Origin: Ralstonia pickettii
GTDB lineage: Bacteria > Pseudomonadota > Gammaproteobacteria > Burkholderiales > Burkholderiaceae
DNA: 64,000 bases
Assembly (NCBI RefSeq): GCF_000607165.1
Contig: NZ_JFZG01000024.1
Coordinates: 124,001 to 188,000 of the forward strand
Reading direction: 5' to 3'
Within the stretch, counting starts at the first letter, position 1. Each line of letters opens with the position of its first letter. The translations under genes and the position numbers were made by a program. Below, piece after piece: positions 18,290-27,848 of this stretch. The notes under the pieces were generated by a model. It did no database searches. It was not told where the DNA came from and worked only from the letters and a program-made list of their open reading frames with translations.

Positions 18290-19135
18290 ATGTCGCGCAA
18301 CCCGATTGAACGAGACAGCTTTATCGAACGCGATGCGCGCCGACGCGCCATCGCCCTGCTCGACCCCGGCACCTTCCGCGAGCTGCTCGATCCGTTCGAG
18401 CAATTGACCTCGCCGTGGCTGCCGCGCCAGGGCATCGTCACGCAGGCCGACGATGGCGTGGTGGTGGCACGCGGCACGCTGGGCGGGCAGCCCGCCGTGG
18501 TGCTCGCCATTGAAGGCGCCTTCCAGGGCGGCAGCATGGGCGAGGTGTCCGGCGCCAAGATTGCCGGTGCGCTGGAGCTGGCGGCAGAAGACAACCGCAA
18601 CGGCGTTCCCACACGCGCCGTCATCGTTTTCGAGACGGGCGGCGTGCGGCTGCAGGAAGCCAACCTGGGTCTGGCGGCCATTGCCGAAATCCACGCAGGC
18701 ATCCGTGCCCTGCGCGAGTACGGACCGGTGGTCGGCATCACGGCGGGTGTGGTCGGCTGCTTTGGCGGCATGAGCATCGCCGCAGGCCTGTGCAGCTACC
18801 TGCTGATGACGCGTGAGGCACGCCTCGGCCTGAACGGCCCGCAGGTGATCGAACAGGAAGCCGGCATTGAAGAATACGACTCGCGCGATCGCCCCTTCAT
18901 CTGGAGCCTGACGGGCGGCGAACAACGCGCCGCCACCGGGCTGGCCGACGTCTGCATCGAAGACGATTCCGTCGCCATCCGCGCGCAGGTGATCGAGTGG
19001 CTGCGCGCTGGTGCACCCAAGCACCAGCGCAGCGAGCAGATCGACGACTACCTCGAATGCCTCAACGCCGTCGACACATCGCGCCAAGCCACGGCAGAAG
19101 ATGTGCGCACGCACTATGCAAAGGACGACGCATGA
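18290..19135 (+). CDS. mdcD: Malonate decarboxylase beta subunit
   Basis: 281 residues from the ATG at 18290, preceded by TTGAGGAG. It is a carboxyltransferase-fold protein (GVVGCFGGMSIAAGLCSYLLMTREARLGLNGPQVIEQE) that, with MdcE, removes CO2 from malonyl-ACP. Its stop overlaps the mdcE start as ATGA. Confidence 0.94.
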   Translation: MSRNPIERDSFIERDARRRAIALLDPGTFRELLDPFEQLTSPWLPRQGIVTQADDGVVVARGTLGGQPAVVLAIEGAFQGGSMGEVSGAKIAGALELAAEDNRNGVPTRAVIVFETGGVRLQEANLGLAAIAEIHAGIRALREYGPVVGITAGVVGCFGGMSIAAGLCSYLLMTREARLGLNGPQVIEQEAGIEEYDSRDRPFIWSLTGGEQRAATGLADVCIEDDSVAIRAQVIEWLRAGAPKHQRSEQIDDYLECLNAVDTSRQATAEDVRTHYAKDDA

Positions 19136-19962
19136 GCCAGAACGAACTTTCCACGCGCGGCGCGACCTGGATGCGCGCGCTTGCCAACGGCACGCCGGTG
19201 GCGGGCTACAGCAGCACGCTGCAAGTCGTCGATGCCACGCTGGCCGGCCAGCCCACGCGCTACATCGCCGTGGTGCCTGATGCGGAAAACCGCTTCCCCC
19301 GCGCACGCAACGGTGAAGTCGGCCTTATCGAAGGCTGGCAGCTCGCGCGTGCCGTGCGCGATGCCATGACTGCGGATGCGGGGCAGGAAAAGAAGCGCGC
19401 CATCGTCGCCGTCATCGATGTGGCAAGCCAAGCCTACGGGCGACGGGAAGAGGCCTATGGCATTCACCTCGCACTGGCTGCAGCGGCGGATGCTTACGCG
19501 GCTGCCAGGTTGGCCGGCCACCCCGTGATCGGTCTTATCGTCGGTCGTGCCATGTCGGGCGCGCTGCTGGCGCACGGCTACCAGGCCAATCGCCTGCTCG
19601 CCCTGGATGATGCCGAGGTAATGGTGCACGCGATGGGCAAGGCCGCAGCGGCGCGCGTGACGCTGCGCTCGGTCGCCGATCTGGAACGCCTCGCGCAAGA
19701 GATTCCGCCCATGGCCTACGACATTGCCAGCTTCGCATCGCTCGGGTTGCTGTGGAAACTGCTGAAGGTGAAATCGGCCAACGCACCTGATGCAAGCGAC
19801 GTCGATACCGTGCAGACCGCGCTCGCGGCAGCGCTGGCGGACATCGCTGCCGACCCATCGCGCGGACTCGAAAGCCGCATGGGCGCGCCACTGCGCAACG
19901 CGTCCTCAGAGGTACGCAAACGCCTGCGCGAGCAATGGAACGCGCGGCCAGAAAGCGCATAA
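19132..19962 (+). CDS. mdcE: Malonate decarboxylase gamma subunit
   Basis: 276 residues, starting in the ATGA overlap with mdcD. It is the second carboxyltransferase-fold half of the decarboxylase (VAVIDVASQAYGRREEAYGIH; GLIVGRAMSGALLAHGYQANRLLALDD). The next operon gene is delayed by a 358-bp gap filled by hairpin repeats, unlike the overlapping joins upstream. Confidence 0.94.
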   Translation: MSQNELSTRGATWMRALANGTPVAGYSSTLQVVDATLAGQPTRYIAVVPDAENRFPRARNGEVGLIEGWQLARAVRDAMTADAGQEKKRAIVAVIDVASQAYGRREEAYGIHLALAAAADAYAAARLAGHPVIGLIVGRAMSGALLAHGYQANRLLALDDAEVMVHAMGKAAAARVTLRSVADLERLAQEIPPMAYDIASFASLGLLWKLLKVKSANAPDASDVDTVQTALAAALADIAADPSRGLESRMGAPLRNASSEVRKRLREQWNARPESA

Positions 19963-20032
19963 CGAATAGGAAACACATCGCGGCGCGAACACATGCGCCT
20001 CGATGGTTTGGCCGTACCTGCCCTAGATGGCG

Positions 20033-20190
20033 CCTTGAATTTGTGTTGCAGGGAGGAAAAAGAGAGGAGGCTGTTTGAGCGAAGCGAGTTTGCCTCCTCT
20101 CCCTCCCTGCGACAGAAATTCAAGGAGTCTTTCGCCATCTCGGGCGCGCCTTTCTTTGCCTACTTTCTTTGGCAAGACAAAGAAAGTAGG
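20033..20190. repeat. Compound hairpin element inside the malonate operon
   Basis: Arms at 20033-20056 and 20102-20125 are complementary over 24 bp with two mismatches. Inside them GAGAGGAGGC/GCCTCCTCTC (20062-20071/20092-20101) extends the stem. A second hairpin, CCTACTTTCTTT/AAAGAAAGTAGG (20159-20170/20179-20190), follows. The TTTCTTTGCCTACTTTCTTT theme is familiar to me from dispersed intergenic repeats of Burkholderiales. It could act as an attenuator or RNA processing site between mdcE and the transporter genes. No gene is supported in 19963-20320. Confidence 0.8.
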
Positions 20191-20320
20191 TCAGCCCCGG
20201 CAGGGGATGAAACAAGGGATGCACCACCAACGCAATCAACGCAAAACAACCAGTCTTCAAACCTCGATCACCACACCACACAACAGGCGACCCATCGCCG
20301 TTCCTTCAGGAGACAAAGAA

Positions 20321-20728
20321 GTGATCATCTACGGTACAACCCTGCTGGCGCTATGTCATCTCGCCGGCCTCTTCCTGGGCGACCTGCTCGGCCAGGCCAT
20401 CGGCGTGAAGGCCAATGTGGGCGGCGTGGGCATCGCCATGCTGCTGCTGATCTTCGCGCGGCTCTACCTGCACAGGCAGGGGCTCATGCCCGCGGCCACC
20501 GAGGCGGGCGTCTCGTTCTGGGGTGCCATGTACATCCCGGTGGTGGTGGCCATGGCCGCCACGCAGAACGTGGTCACGGCACTGCGCGGCGGCCCCGTTG
20601 CACTGCTCGGCGCCATCGGCGCGGTGCTGGTGTGCGGTGTCTGCATTGCCCTCATCAACCGCACAGGCAACGCGGAAGACCGGCAACCTCTGCCCCCGCT
20701 GCCTGACTCCGAACAAGCCCGCGCATAA
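20321..20728 (+). CDS. madL: Malonate transporter small subunit MadL
   Basis: 135 residues from a GTG at 20321 with AGGAGA 7 bp ahead; the longer frame to 20075 crosses the hairpin repeat and is not used. It has about four membrane helices (LLALCHLAGLFLGDLLGQAIG; GIAMLLLIFARLYL; VALLGAIGAVLVCGVCIALI). MadL works with MadM as a two-component malonate importer in the inner membrane. MadM follows after 11 bp. Confidence 0.9.
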   Translation: MIIYGTTLLALCHLAGLFLGDLLGQAIGVKANVGGVGIAMLLLIFARLYLHRQGLMPAATEAGVSFWGAMYIPVVVAMAATQNVVTALRGGPVALLGAIGAVLVCGVCIALINRTGNAEDRQPLPPLPDSEQARA

Positions 20729-20739
20729 GGAGCCCCACC

Positions 20740-21504
20740 ATGCTGTCAATGCTAGAGAAAGTTCTGCAGCACAACGGGCTGGTCGCGGCGTTTGCGCTGG
20801 TCGGCATCGTCATGGGTCTGTCGATGTGGGCGTCCAAGAAGCTGACGTTTGGGCGCGTGCACGGTTCGGCCATCGCCATCATGATCGGGCTGGTGCTCGC
20901 CTACTGGGGCGGCATGCAGACCGGTGGCGAACGCGGTCTGGCTGACCTGAAGCTGTTCGGCGGGATCGGCCTGATGGGCGGTGCAATGCTGCGCGACTTC
21001 GCCATCGTTGCCACGGCCTTTGAAGTGCAGGTGACCGAGGCACGCAAGGCGGGCATGATCGGCGCCATCTCGCTGCTGCTGGGCACGGTGCTGCCGTTCA
21101 TCGTCGGCGCCAGCGTTGCCTACGCCTTCGGTTATACCGATCCGGTGAGCGTCACCACCATCGGCGCGGGTGCCGTCACGTACATCGTCGGACCGGTGAC
21201 CGGTGCGGCGCTGGGTGCCTCCTCCGATGTGATGGCGCTGTCGATTGCCACAGGGCTCGTCAAGGCGATCCTGGTGATGGTCGGCACGCCGTTCGCGGCC
21301 AAGGCACTGGGCTTGAACAACCCGCGCGCGGCCATGGTGTTCGGCGGGTTGGCGGGTACGGTCAGCGGCGTGTCGGCAGGTCTGGCGGCCACCGACCGGC
21401 GGCTGGTGCCCTACGGCTCGCTGGTGGCGACGTTCCATACGGGTATCGGTTGCCTGCTCGGGCCGTCGATCCTGTTCCTGGCCACGCAGGCATTGCTGCG
21501 ATGA
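20740..21504 (+). CDS. madM: Malonate transporter large subunit MadM
   Basis: 254 residues with repeated hydrophobic helices throughout (LVAAFALVGIVMGLSMW; LLGTVLPFIVGASVAYAFGY; GGLAGTVSGVSAGLAATDRR). It is the main channel-forming partner of MadL. AAGGAG lies 8 bp before the ATG, and the stop overlaps mdcG as ATGA. The transporter genes sit within the decarboxylase operon, linking uptake to use. Confidence 0.92.
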   Translation: MLSMLEKVLQHNGLVAAFALVGIVMGLSMWASKKLTFGRVHGSAIAIMIGLVLAYWGGMQTGGERGLADLKLFGGIGLMGGAMLRDFAIVATAFEVQVTEARKAGMIGAISLLLGTVLPFIVGASVAYAFGYTDPVSVTTIGAGAVTYIVGPVTGAALGASSDVMALSIATGLVKAILVMVGTPFAAKALGLNNPRAAMVFGGLAGTVSGVSAGLAATDRRLVPYGSLVATFHTGIGCLLGPSILFLATQALLR

Positions 21505-22136
21505 CACCCACGCCGCTGCGCGCGCACGATCTGCTGTGGGTGTCCGACACACCCATGGCGACGGATGGCATGCCCTTGCCCGACTGGGCCATCACGGCAT
21601 GCCGGCAAGGCGCGCCAGTCGTTGTGCGCCGGGCACCGCGCGGCAGCGATGGTGCAGTACCGGTCGGCCTGCGCGGCGGCGCGCGCCATGAACGCTGTGC
21701 GGCCACCGTGGCCGCCAGGGCCATCACGCGCGTGGCGTCGCCTGAGGCGCTGGCAATCACAACGGCCTCCATCGCAGCCGACGCGCCGTTTGCGGCACTG
21801 CGCACCTTGCGTGCGCTGGCGCCAAAACTCGACGCGCTGGGCTGGGCGTGGGGCCCGACCGGCGGTGCGGGCTTTGCACTTGCCAGCGGCTTGCCGGTGC
21901 TGCATGCAGACAGCGATCTCGATCTCGTGCTGCGCATGCCGACTGCACCGTCGGCCGCGCAGCGCGATCAGCTCGTGCACGTGCTGACCGAAACCGAATG
22001 CCGCGTCGACCTGCAAATCGACACCGGGCACGGTGGATTCGCGTGGCGCGACTGGCTGACCTCGCCCCACCAAACCTTGCTCAAGACCGATCACGGCCCA
22101 CACCTCGTTGCAGACCCGTGGAGCGATCTCGCATGA
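21501..22136 (+). CDS. mdcG: Phosphoribosyl-dephospho-CoA transferase (holo-ACP synthase)
   Basis: 211 residues; the ATG at 21501 overlaps the madM stop. It is the nucleotidyltransferase that loads the prosthetic group made by MdcB onto MdcC. The acidic motif DSDLDLVLRM and a later RVDLQID supply likely metal-binding aspartates. A GGAGFALASGLPVLHADSD block precedes them. Its last codons overlap the mdcH start. Confidence 0.92.
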   Translation: MTPTPLRAHDLLWVSDTPMATDGMPLPDWAITACRQGAPVVVRRAPRGSDGAVPVGLRGGARHERCAATVAARAITRVASPEALAITTASIAADAPFAALRTLRALAPKLDALGWAWGPTGGAGFALASGLPVLHADSDLDLVLRMPTAPSAAQRDQLVHVLTETECRVDLQIDTGHGGFAWRDWLTSPHQTLLKTDHGPHLVADPWSDLA

Positions 22137-23068
22137 GCGTGCTCTTCATGTTTCCCGGCCAGGGCAGTCAGCGTGCAGGCATGCTGCACGCGTTGCCTGT
22201 CGATCCGGCCGTCGTGCAGACCCTGGCCGAAGCGCGCGACGCGCTGGGTACGGACCCGCTCACGCTCGATACCGCAGAGGCGCTGCGGTCGACCGTGGCC
22301 GTCCAACTCTGCCTGTTGATTGCCGGTGTTGCGGTAGCGCGCACGCTGGTCCGGCAGGACGCCGCGCCCGACATGGTGGCAGGCCTGTCGATTGGCGCGT
22401 GGCCGGCAGCCGTTGTCGCGGGCGTGCTGGAGTTCAGCGATGCGCTGCGCCTGGTCCGCCTGCGTGGGCAACTCATGGAAGACGCGTATCCGAGCGGTTA
22501 CGGCATGGCCGTCACGGCCGGGCTGACCGAACCCGAAGTCGCCGCCATCGTTGCGCAGGTCAATTCCGCCGCAACACCGGCCTATGTCGCAAACCTGAAT
22601 GCGGAACGGCAGATTGTCGTGGCGGGCAACGATGCGGCGCTCACGCAAGTCATGGCGCGCGCGCAAGCGGCGGGCGCATCAACGGCTACGCGGCTGTGCA
22701 TGGCGGTGCCGTCACACTGTTCGCTGCTGGATGCACAGGCTGCCGAGCTAGCTGCGGCTGCCGCAAAGGTCACGGCCCACACGCCGCAACTCACCTACGT
22801 CAGCAGCAGCCGGGCGCGAGCGCTCTTTCACGCCAATCTCATCGTCGAGGATCTTGCGTGGAACATGGCACGGCCGGTGCTGTGGCACGACACGCTTCGC
22901 CATGCATTGGAACGCGGCGCACGCATGGCGGTGGAGGTTCCGGGCGGCGGCACGCTGGCGCGTCTGGCGCACGGCGTGTTTGCGCACGATGCGGTGCTGG
23001 ATGCAGGCGGCGGACTGGATGCGGTGCGGGTGCGGATCCAGCGCCAACGTCGCGTGGATGGCCTTTGA
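22133..23068 (+). CDS. mdcH: Malonate decarboxylase epsilon subunit (malonyl-CoA:ACP transacylase)
   Basis: 311 residues from the ATG at 22133. It has the FabD-type fold with FPGQGSQRAGM, the nucleophile serine in GLSIGAW (Ser86) and the catalytic histidine in VPSHC (His195). MdcH primes the decarboxylase by moving a malonyl group onto the carrier protein. It is the last gene of the mdc operon. Confidence 0.93.
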   Translation: MSVLFMFPGQGSQRAGMLHALPVDPAVVQTLAEARDALGTDPLTLDTAEALRSTVAVQLCLLIAGVAVARTLVRQDAAPDMVAGLSIGAWPAAVVAGVLEFSDALRLVRLRGQLMEDAYPSGYGMAVTAGLTEPEVAAIVAQVNSAATPAYVANLNAERQIVVAGNDAALTQVMARAQAAGASTATRLCMAVPSHCSLLDAQAAELAAAAAKVTAHTPQLTYVSSSRARALFHANLIVEDLAWNMARPVLWHDTLRHALERGARMAVEVPGGGTLARLAHGVFAHDAVLDAGGGLDAVRVRIQRQRRVDGL

Positions 23069-23147
23069 ATTGTCTGCACCATGGATTTTTCAGCGGCATT
23101 CCGGCATTGTTGCGCACCGGATTTCATCGCTCGTGAGAGGCTCCGAA

Positions 23148-23642
23148 TTGCGCGTCGTGTCCATTGCTGCCATCGCCACCTTGTGCGCCACATCCGCGTT
23201 GGCGGCCGCCACGGAGACATCCGAAGAGGAGCTTGCAAGCTGGTACTACGTCGCACAGTCATTGACTTATGGCGGTTACGAAACCGATGGCCTGAGCTTT
23301 TACGCCAACTGCGAGGACAAGCGGCTCCACGTTGCGGTATCCACAAACGCGCAAACGGCGCAAAACGGAAAGGCCGTCCGCTTCCAATTGGCTTCCGGCC
23401 CTCTCCGTTTGACGATCCCGGCGCGCCTTGAAGTGTCCGACATGGAAGCGTATGCCGTAGGTGACGTGAAGACGCTGGCGCGCTTCTACGCGTTGTTCCA
23501 TACAGGCAAGCCGATCACGGTCAAAGTGACCGGCGCAGACCCGCAGCCTCTGCAACTTCTACAGCTCTCACCGCGAAACGCCGAAACCGGTGCCCGCCGA
23601 CTTGAAGCGGTTTGCCCGGTGGCGCGCCGGACAGGTCAATAA
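23148..23642 (+). CDS. Small exported protein of unknown function
   Basis: The TTG at 23148 is chosen because GAGAGG lies 7 bp upstream and the product then begins with a clear signal peptide (VVSIAAIATLCATSALAAA); other in-frame starts exist at 23058 and 23132. The mature part of about 145 residues has two cysteines (NCEDK and AVCPV) that could form a disulfide, and no family I recognise. It follows mdcH by 79 bp and ends just before a terminator. Confidence 0.65.
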   Translation: MRVVSIAAIATLCATSALAAATETSEEELASWYYVAQSLTYGGYETDGLSFYANCEDKRLHVAVSTNAQTAQNGKAVRFQLASGPLRLTIPARLEVSDMEAYAVGDVKTLARFYALFHTGKPITVKVTGADPQPLQLLQLSPRNAETGARRLEAVCPVARRTGQ

Positions 23643-23645
23643 AAA

Positions 23646-23664
23646 ACGGGGCACATGGCCCCGT
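23646..23664. terminator. Terminator between the exported protein and prfC
   Basis: ACGGGGC-ACATG-GCCCCGT is a 7-bp stem followed by TCTCTTTT on the plus strand and preceded by A residues that give a T-run on the minus strand. It can serve both converging genes. Confidence 0.75.
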
Positions 23665-23684
23665 CTCTTTTCGCCCATCGTCCC

Positions 23685-25280
23685 TTAGACGATTTCCCGC
23701 GTTTCCATGAACTGGATGTCCGGAAAGCGCTCCTGCGTCAGGCGCAGGTTCACCTGGCTCGGCGCCAGGTACACGTAGTCACCCGCACCATCCAGGGCCA
23801 CGTTGTGGCCCGCCTTGTCGATCAGCTTGTCGATATCTTCCTGCTTGCCGCGCAGCCAGCGGGCCGTGGAGCACTCGTGCGGTTCGAAGATGGCATCGAC
23901 GCCGTACTCGTGTTCAAGGCGATGCGCCACCACGTCGAACTGCAGGATACCGACGGCACCCAGCACCAGATCGTTCGACGCCAGGGGGCGGAACATCTGC
24001 GTGGCGCCTTCTTCGGCCAGTTGCTGCAAACCCTTCTGCAACTGCTTGAGGCGCAGCGGGTTGTTCAGGCGCGCGCGGCGGAAGAACTCCGGCGCAAACG
24101 ACGGGATGCCCGTGAACTTGAGCGACTCGCCTTCCGTAAAGGCATCACCGAGGCGGATCGTGCCATGGTTGGGCACGCCGATGATGTCGCCGGCAAATGC
24201 CTCTTCCGTGGTGTTGCGGTCCTGCGCCATGAACGTGATGGCGTTGTTGATGGCAACCGTCTTGCCGGTCGACACCTGCAGCAGCTTCATGCCGCGCTCG
24301 AAGCGGCCCGAGCACACGCGCACAAAGGCGATGCGGTCACGGTGCTTCGGGTCCATGTTGGCCTGGATCTTGAAGACGAAACCGGTGAACTTCTCTTCCA
24401 TCGGCTTGACTTCGCGCGTTTCGGTGGGGCGTGCCAGCGGCTCGGGCGACTGGTCCACCAGCGCATCCAACAACGATTGCACACCGAAGTTGTTCACCGC
24501 CGAACCGAAATACACCGGGCACTGCTTGCCGGCCAGGAACGCCTCTTTGTCGAACGTGTGCGATGCACCGCGCACGAGTTCGATGTCGATGCGCAGTTCT
24601 TCTGCCTGTGAGCCGAGCACGCGGTCCAGCTCGGGGTTGTCCAGGCCTTGAATCAGGCCGGCGGTGGCGCCCTTTTCGCTGTCGGCGTGCGGGTCGAACA
24701 ACTGGACCGTATCGTTCACGAGGTGATACACGCCCTTGAACGACTTGCCCATGCCGATCGGCCAGGTCATCGGCGCGCACTGGATCTGCAGCACGCTTTC
24801 GATTTCATCGAGCAATTCGATGGGCGCGCGGCCTTCACGGTCGAGCTTGTTGATGAACGTGAGGATGGGCGTGCTGCGCAGGCGGCAGACGTTGAGCAGC
24901 TTGATGGTCTGCGCTTCCACGCCGTTGACGGAGTCGATCACCATCACGGCGGAGTCGACGGCCGTGAGCGTGCGGTACGTGTCTTCCGAGAAGTCTTCGT
25001 GGCCCGGGGTGTCGAGCAGGTTGACGATGTAATCGCCGCCATCGTTCCGGTACGGGAACTGCATCACCGACGACGTCACCGAGATGCCGCGCTGCTTTTC
25101 CATCTCCATCCAGTCGGAGGTGGCGTGGCGGTTGGCCTTGCGCGCACGCACGGCGCCGGCCATCTGGATGGCGCCGCCAAACCACAGCAGTTTCTCGGTG
25201 AGCGTGGTTTTACCCGCATCCGGGTGGGCAATGATGGCGAACGTCCGGCGGCGCCGGATCTCCTGCTGCAGCGTACTCAC
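23685..25280 (-). CDS. prfC: Peptide chain release factor 3
   Basis: 531 residues from a GTG at 25280, close to the E. coli RF3 length of 529; an ATG at 25319 is also in frame. RF3 is the GTPase that recycles RF1 and RF2 from the ribosome. GTP-binding motifs are intact: AHPDAGKTT (about 18-26), DTPGHEDF and NKLDR. Family blocks such as [22 protein letters not shown] support the call. Neither candidate start has a strong ribosome binding site. The region 25281-25640 contains no gene that I can support. Confidence 0.93.
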   Translation of the reverse strand: MSTLQQEIRRRRTFAIIAHPDAGKTTLTEKLLWFGGAIQMAGAVRARKANRHATSDWMEMEKQRGISVTSSVMQFPYRNDGGDYIVNLLDTPGHEDFSEDTYRTLTAVDSAVMVIDSVNGVEAQTIKLLNVCRLRSTPILTFINKLDREGRAPIELLDEIESVLQIQCAPMTWPIGMGKSFKGVYHLVNDTVQLFDPHADSEKGATAGLIQGLDNPELDRVLGSQAEELRIDIELVRGASHTFDKEAFLAGKQCPVYFGSAVNNFGVQSLLDALVDQSPEPLARPTETREVKPMEEKFTGFVFKIQANMDPKHRDRIAFVRVCSGRFERGMKLLQVSTGKTVAINNAITFMAQDRNTTEEAFAGDIIGVPNHGTIRLGDAFTEGESLKFTGIPSFAPEFFRRARLNNPLRLKQLQKGLQQLAEEGATQMFRPLASNDLVLGAVGILQFDVVAHRLEHEYGVDAIFEPHECSTARWLRGKQEDIDKLIDKAGHNVALDGAGDYVYLAPSQVNLRLTQERFPDIQFMETREIV

Positions 25281-25640
25281 GGGCAAAAACCGAAAGGGAG
25301 AAGTGATGAATGCGCTCATGGCATGGGCGCTGGCTGGCGGGGTCATCCCGGCGGCCGATGGACTGCCCGATCAGAGTTGTCAATCCGGGCAGCCGAGATT
25401 GTACGCGATCGGCGCCCTTGCTTAAGATCGACTGATCCGAGCGGCAAACAGGGGAAACCCCCTAGGAACCGTCCACCGGACGGAGGAGACCAACCCGTTG
25501 TGGGAATGCACTGACAACCCTTTCGGAGTCGGTGTTATCGAAGTTGTCATGAAGCTCCCGTATTGTGGAGGCCGTCGCGAAACCCGCCTTTGGGTACGCC
25601 GCGACGTCGAAAGAAGCAAAGAAGCAAGGAGTCCAACATC

Positions 25641-25868
25641 GTGCGTAGTCGAATCCCTGTCGATCCGGCAGTGCAACGCATCATCGAGACCACCCGCAAG
25701 GCGTGGCAACTCGACGAGCAAAGCGTGCGCGCGGCGCGTCAGCAGCGTGCCGCCAATCGCCGCAAACGGATCAAGGCTTTGCCGCAGGACAGCCTGCAGG
25801 CACTCGCCGCACTCGCCCTGCAAGCTGAAATCTGGGCCGTGCGCAAGACCGTGGTGACGGTCGGCTAG
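25641..25868 (+). CDS. Small conserved-looking hypothetical protein
   Basis: 75 residues from a GTG at 25641, with AAGGA about 10 bp ahead. The product is helical and very basic in its first half (WQLDEQSVRAARQQRAANRRKRIKALPQ), then mildly hydrophobic (LQALAALALQAEIWAV). No domain is recognised. A good terminator follows directly, which supports it being a real transcription unit. Confidence 0.6.
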   Translation: MRSRIPVDPAVQRIIETTRKAWQLDEQSVRAARQQRAANRRKRIKALPQDSLQALAALALQAEIWAVRKTVVTVG

Positions 25869-25891
25869 TCGCGCAGTTCCTCACCGTGTCG

Positions 25892-25911
25892 AGGGCCACA
25901 GTCGTGGCCCT
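25892..25911 (+). terminator. Rho-independent terminator
   Basis: AGGGCCAC-AGTC-GTGGCCCT stem followed by TTTTCTTTT, 24 bp after the small gene ending at 25868. Confidence 0.85.
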
Positions 25912-26001
25912 TTTCTTTTGGGCGTCACGATCGGGGGGCATGTGGCAGGGGCATGACGGTTGCTTGGGATTGGCTGACATGACTCAGCTCAAGAGGCCAA
26001 C

Positions 26002-26328
26002 ATGACCGAACTGACCCCCAAGCCGCCCACCAGCAGCAATGGCACGAACGGCACACATGGCGCCAACGGTGCGACCGTCACGACGCTCCATCCGCAGATC
26101 GATCACACCGCACAGCGCGTCAAAGATGCCACGGCTGAAGGCATCGACCGGCTGGCGAGCGTCCTTTCCACGGCGCTCACGCAGTTCGACAAACGTACCG
26201 AGCAGTTGAAGAACCTGCACGCGAATGTCTCGGAACAGGCAAGCGGCTCCGTGCGTCAGCATCCGGTCATTACGATCGGTCTGGCGTTCGTGGCAGGCAT
26301 GCTGCTGGAGCAGTTGACGCGGGATTGA
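26002..26328 (+). CDS. DUF883/ElaB-like membrane-anchored protein
   Basis: 108 residues with AAGAGG 5 bp before the ATG. A Gly/Asn/Thr-rich N-terminus is followed by an amphipathic helix (QRVKDATAEGIDRLASVLSTALTQFDKRTEQL) and a C-terminal membrane anchor after the typical VRQHPVITIGLAFVAGML block. This is the layout of DUF883 (ElaB/YqjD) proteins, which in E. coli attach ribosomes to the inner membrane in stationary phase. A second gene of this type lies at 27474-27779. Confidence 0.75.
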   Translation: MTELTPKPPTSSNGTNGTHGANGATVTTLHPQIDHTAQRVKDATAEGIDRLASVLSTALTQFDKRTEQLKNLHANVSEQASGSVRQHPVITIGLAFVAGMLLEQLTRD

Positions 26329-26338
26329 GCCGGCGTCC

Positions 26339-27352
26339 TTAGGTCTTGGCGGCTGTGGCGCGCTGCGTTCGGGTTACTGCCCGTCCGCCGTTGGACAGGT
26401 TTGCCGCCAGCGTCGGGTTGAGCAACGCCGCCTGCGCGGCCGCGCCGGCCTGACCGGAGGCCTCGTACTGGCGACTGCCAAATCGGAGCGCGTATTGCCG
26501 AGTGACCAGCGCGCCAAAGAAGAAGATCTGGGCGGAGTAGTAGATCCACAGCATCAGCGCCACCACCGAACCCGCCGCCCCGTAAGACGACGCCACGGCG
26601 CTGTTGCCGAGATACAGGCCGATAAGGTGTTTGCCCAGCGTGAAGAGCAGCGCCGTAACGATGGCGCCCAGAGCAACGTCGCGCCAGGCCACGCGCGTTT
26701 CGGGCAGCATTTTGAAAATGGTGCCGAACAACAGCGATACGACAGCAAACGAAAACGCGGACGACAGCACCTGCGCCACCAGCAGCGCAATGCCCGAAGT
26801 GGAGCCCGCCCACAACGCCCCCCAGAAGCGCTCCACCACCGCCAGAGCCGCGTTGATGGTGAGCGACACCAGCAGCAGAAACGCCAGCACCAGAATCAGG
26901 CTGAACGACAGCAGGCGCGAACGCAACAAGCCCCACAGCCCTGCCTGCTGGCGCGGTGGCACCTCCCATAGTTCGTCCAGGCTGTCCTTGAGTTCGGAGA
27001 AGGCCGTGGTGGCACCCACCAGCAATAGCGCGACGGCCGTGACTGCAGCGAAAAGGCCGCTGCCCGAGCGCCGGGTAGCCGCGAGCACGGCTTCCACCGC
27101 AGAGGCGCCCTGCGCCCCCACCAGACCTTGGATCTGCCCAAAGATTTCGCCGCGCGCGGCCTGTTCGCCAAAGAACAAGCCTGCAATGGAAATGACCAGC
27201 ACCAGCACCGGCGCCATCGAGAACAACGTGTAGAACGACAGCGCCGCGCCCTTGCTCGCGGCGCGATGCGCGGACCACTGCCGCACGGCCCCCATCAGCA
27301 CCTGGGCGGAGCGCTTGAGGAGGTCGCGGTGGAAGTAAGCAGCCGGGCGCAT
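26339..27352 (-). CDS. YihY/BrkB-family inner-membrane protein
   Basis: 337 residues from the ATG at 27352, with AAGGA 6 bp ahead. It has about six membrane helices and the family signatures KGAALSFYTLFSMAPVL near the N-terminus, TTAFSELKDSLDELWEV, and YGAAGSVVALMLWIYYSAQIFFFGA near the C-terminus. The family was once annotated as ribonuclease BN; that role belongs elsewhere, and its actual function is unclear. It lies between two DUF883-like genes. Confidence 0.88.
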   Translation of the reverse strand: MRPAAYFHRDLLKRSAQVLMGAVRQWSAHRAASKGAALSFYTLFSMAPVLVLVISIAGLFFGEQAARGEIFGQIQGLVGAQGASAVEAVLAATRRSGSGLFAAVTAVALLLVGATTAFSELKDSLDELWEVPPRQQAGLWGLLRSRLLSFSLILVLAFLLLVSLTINAALAVVERFWGALWAGSTSGIALLVAQVLSSAFSFAVVSLLFGTIFKMLPETRVAWRDVALGAIVTALLFTLGKHLIGLYLGNSAVASSYGAAGSVVALMLWIYYSAQIFFFGALVTRQYALRFGSRQYEASGQAGAAAQAALLNPTLAANLSNGGRAVTRTQRATAAKT

Positions 27353-27473
27353 GAAGGTTCCTTGCAAGGCGATGCGGCCGGCGCCGTGCCGGCCTCGACC
27401 TTGAGCCTAGTCAGCACACGGGACGCGCGCAAGCTCGACCGTGGCGGGCCGGAAACGTGAGGGCTTGCGCCCT

Positions 27474-27779
27474 TCAGTCGTTACCGCTGCCCAGCAGCCG
27501 GCTGATGAGAAAGCCCGCGCCGAATGCCAGGCCGATCGTCGCAAGCGGGTGCGATCGCATGCAGTCCGCCGCATCGCTCATCAGACGCTGCTGCGAGGCG
27601 CGCCATTGATCGCGCTTGGCAGCGGCCTCGTCAAGCGCAGTGGCCGCTGCGTCGGCAATGCGATCGATGGCCTGTGCCGTGGTCGCCTTCACACGCTCGG
27701 CGGCTTGCGCCACGTCGCCGCGGATGAGGTTGCCATTGGCATCGGATTTGGGAAACGGGTTGGTTTGAGACGGTTCCAT
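27474..27779 (-). CDS. DUF883/YqjD-like membrane-anchored protein
   Basis: 101 residues. An amphipathic helix (QAAERVKATTAQAIDRIADAAATALDEAAAKRDQW) is followed by MRSHPLATIGLAFGAGFLISRLL, the glycine-rich C-terminal anchor of this family. It resembles the product at 26002-26328 in layout and in the ATIGLAFGAG/TIGLAFVAG motif. Ribosome tethering or membrane stress roles are inferred from the family. Confidence 0.75.
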   Translation of the reverse strand: MEPSQTNPFPKSDANGNLIRGDVAQAAERVKATTAQAIDRIADAAATALDEAAAKRDQWRASQQRLMSDAADCMRSHPLATIGLAFGAGFLISRLLGSGND

Positions 27780-27848
27780 CAGTCAGCGCTCCTGGAGTTG
27801 CGTGGCATCGTGAGAGCCGGGTTGAAAGCTGTGCGCATCATCCCGGCG

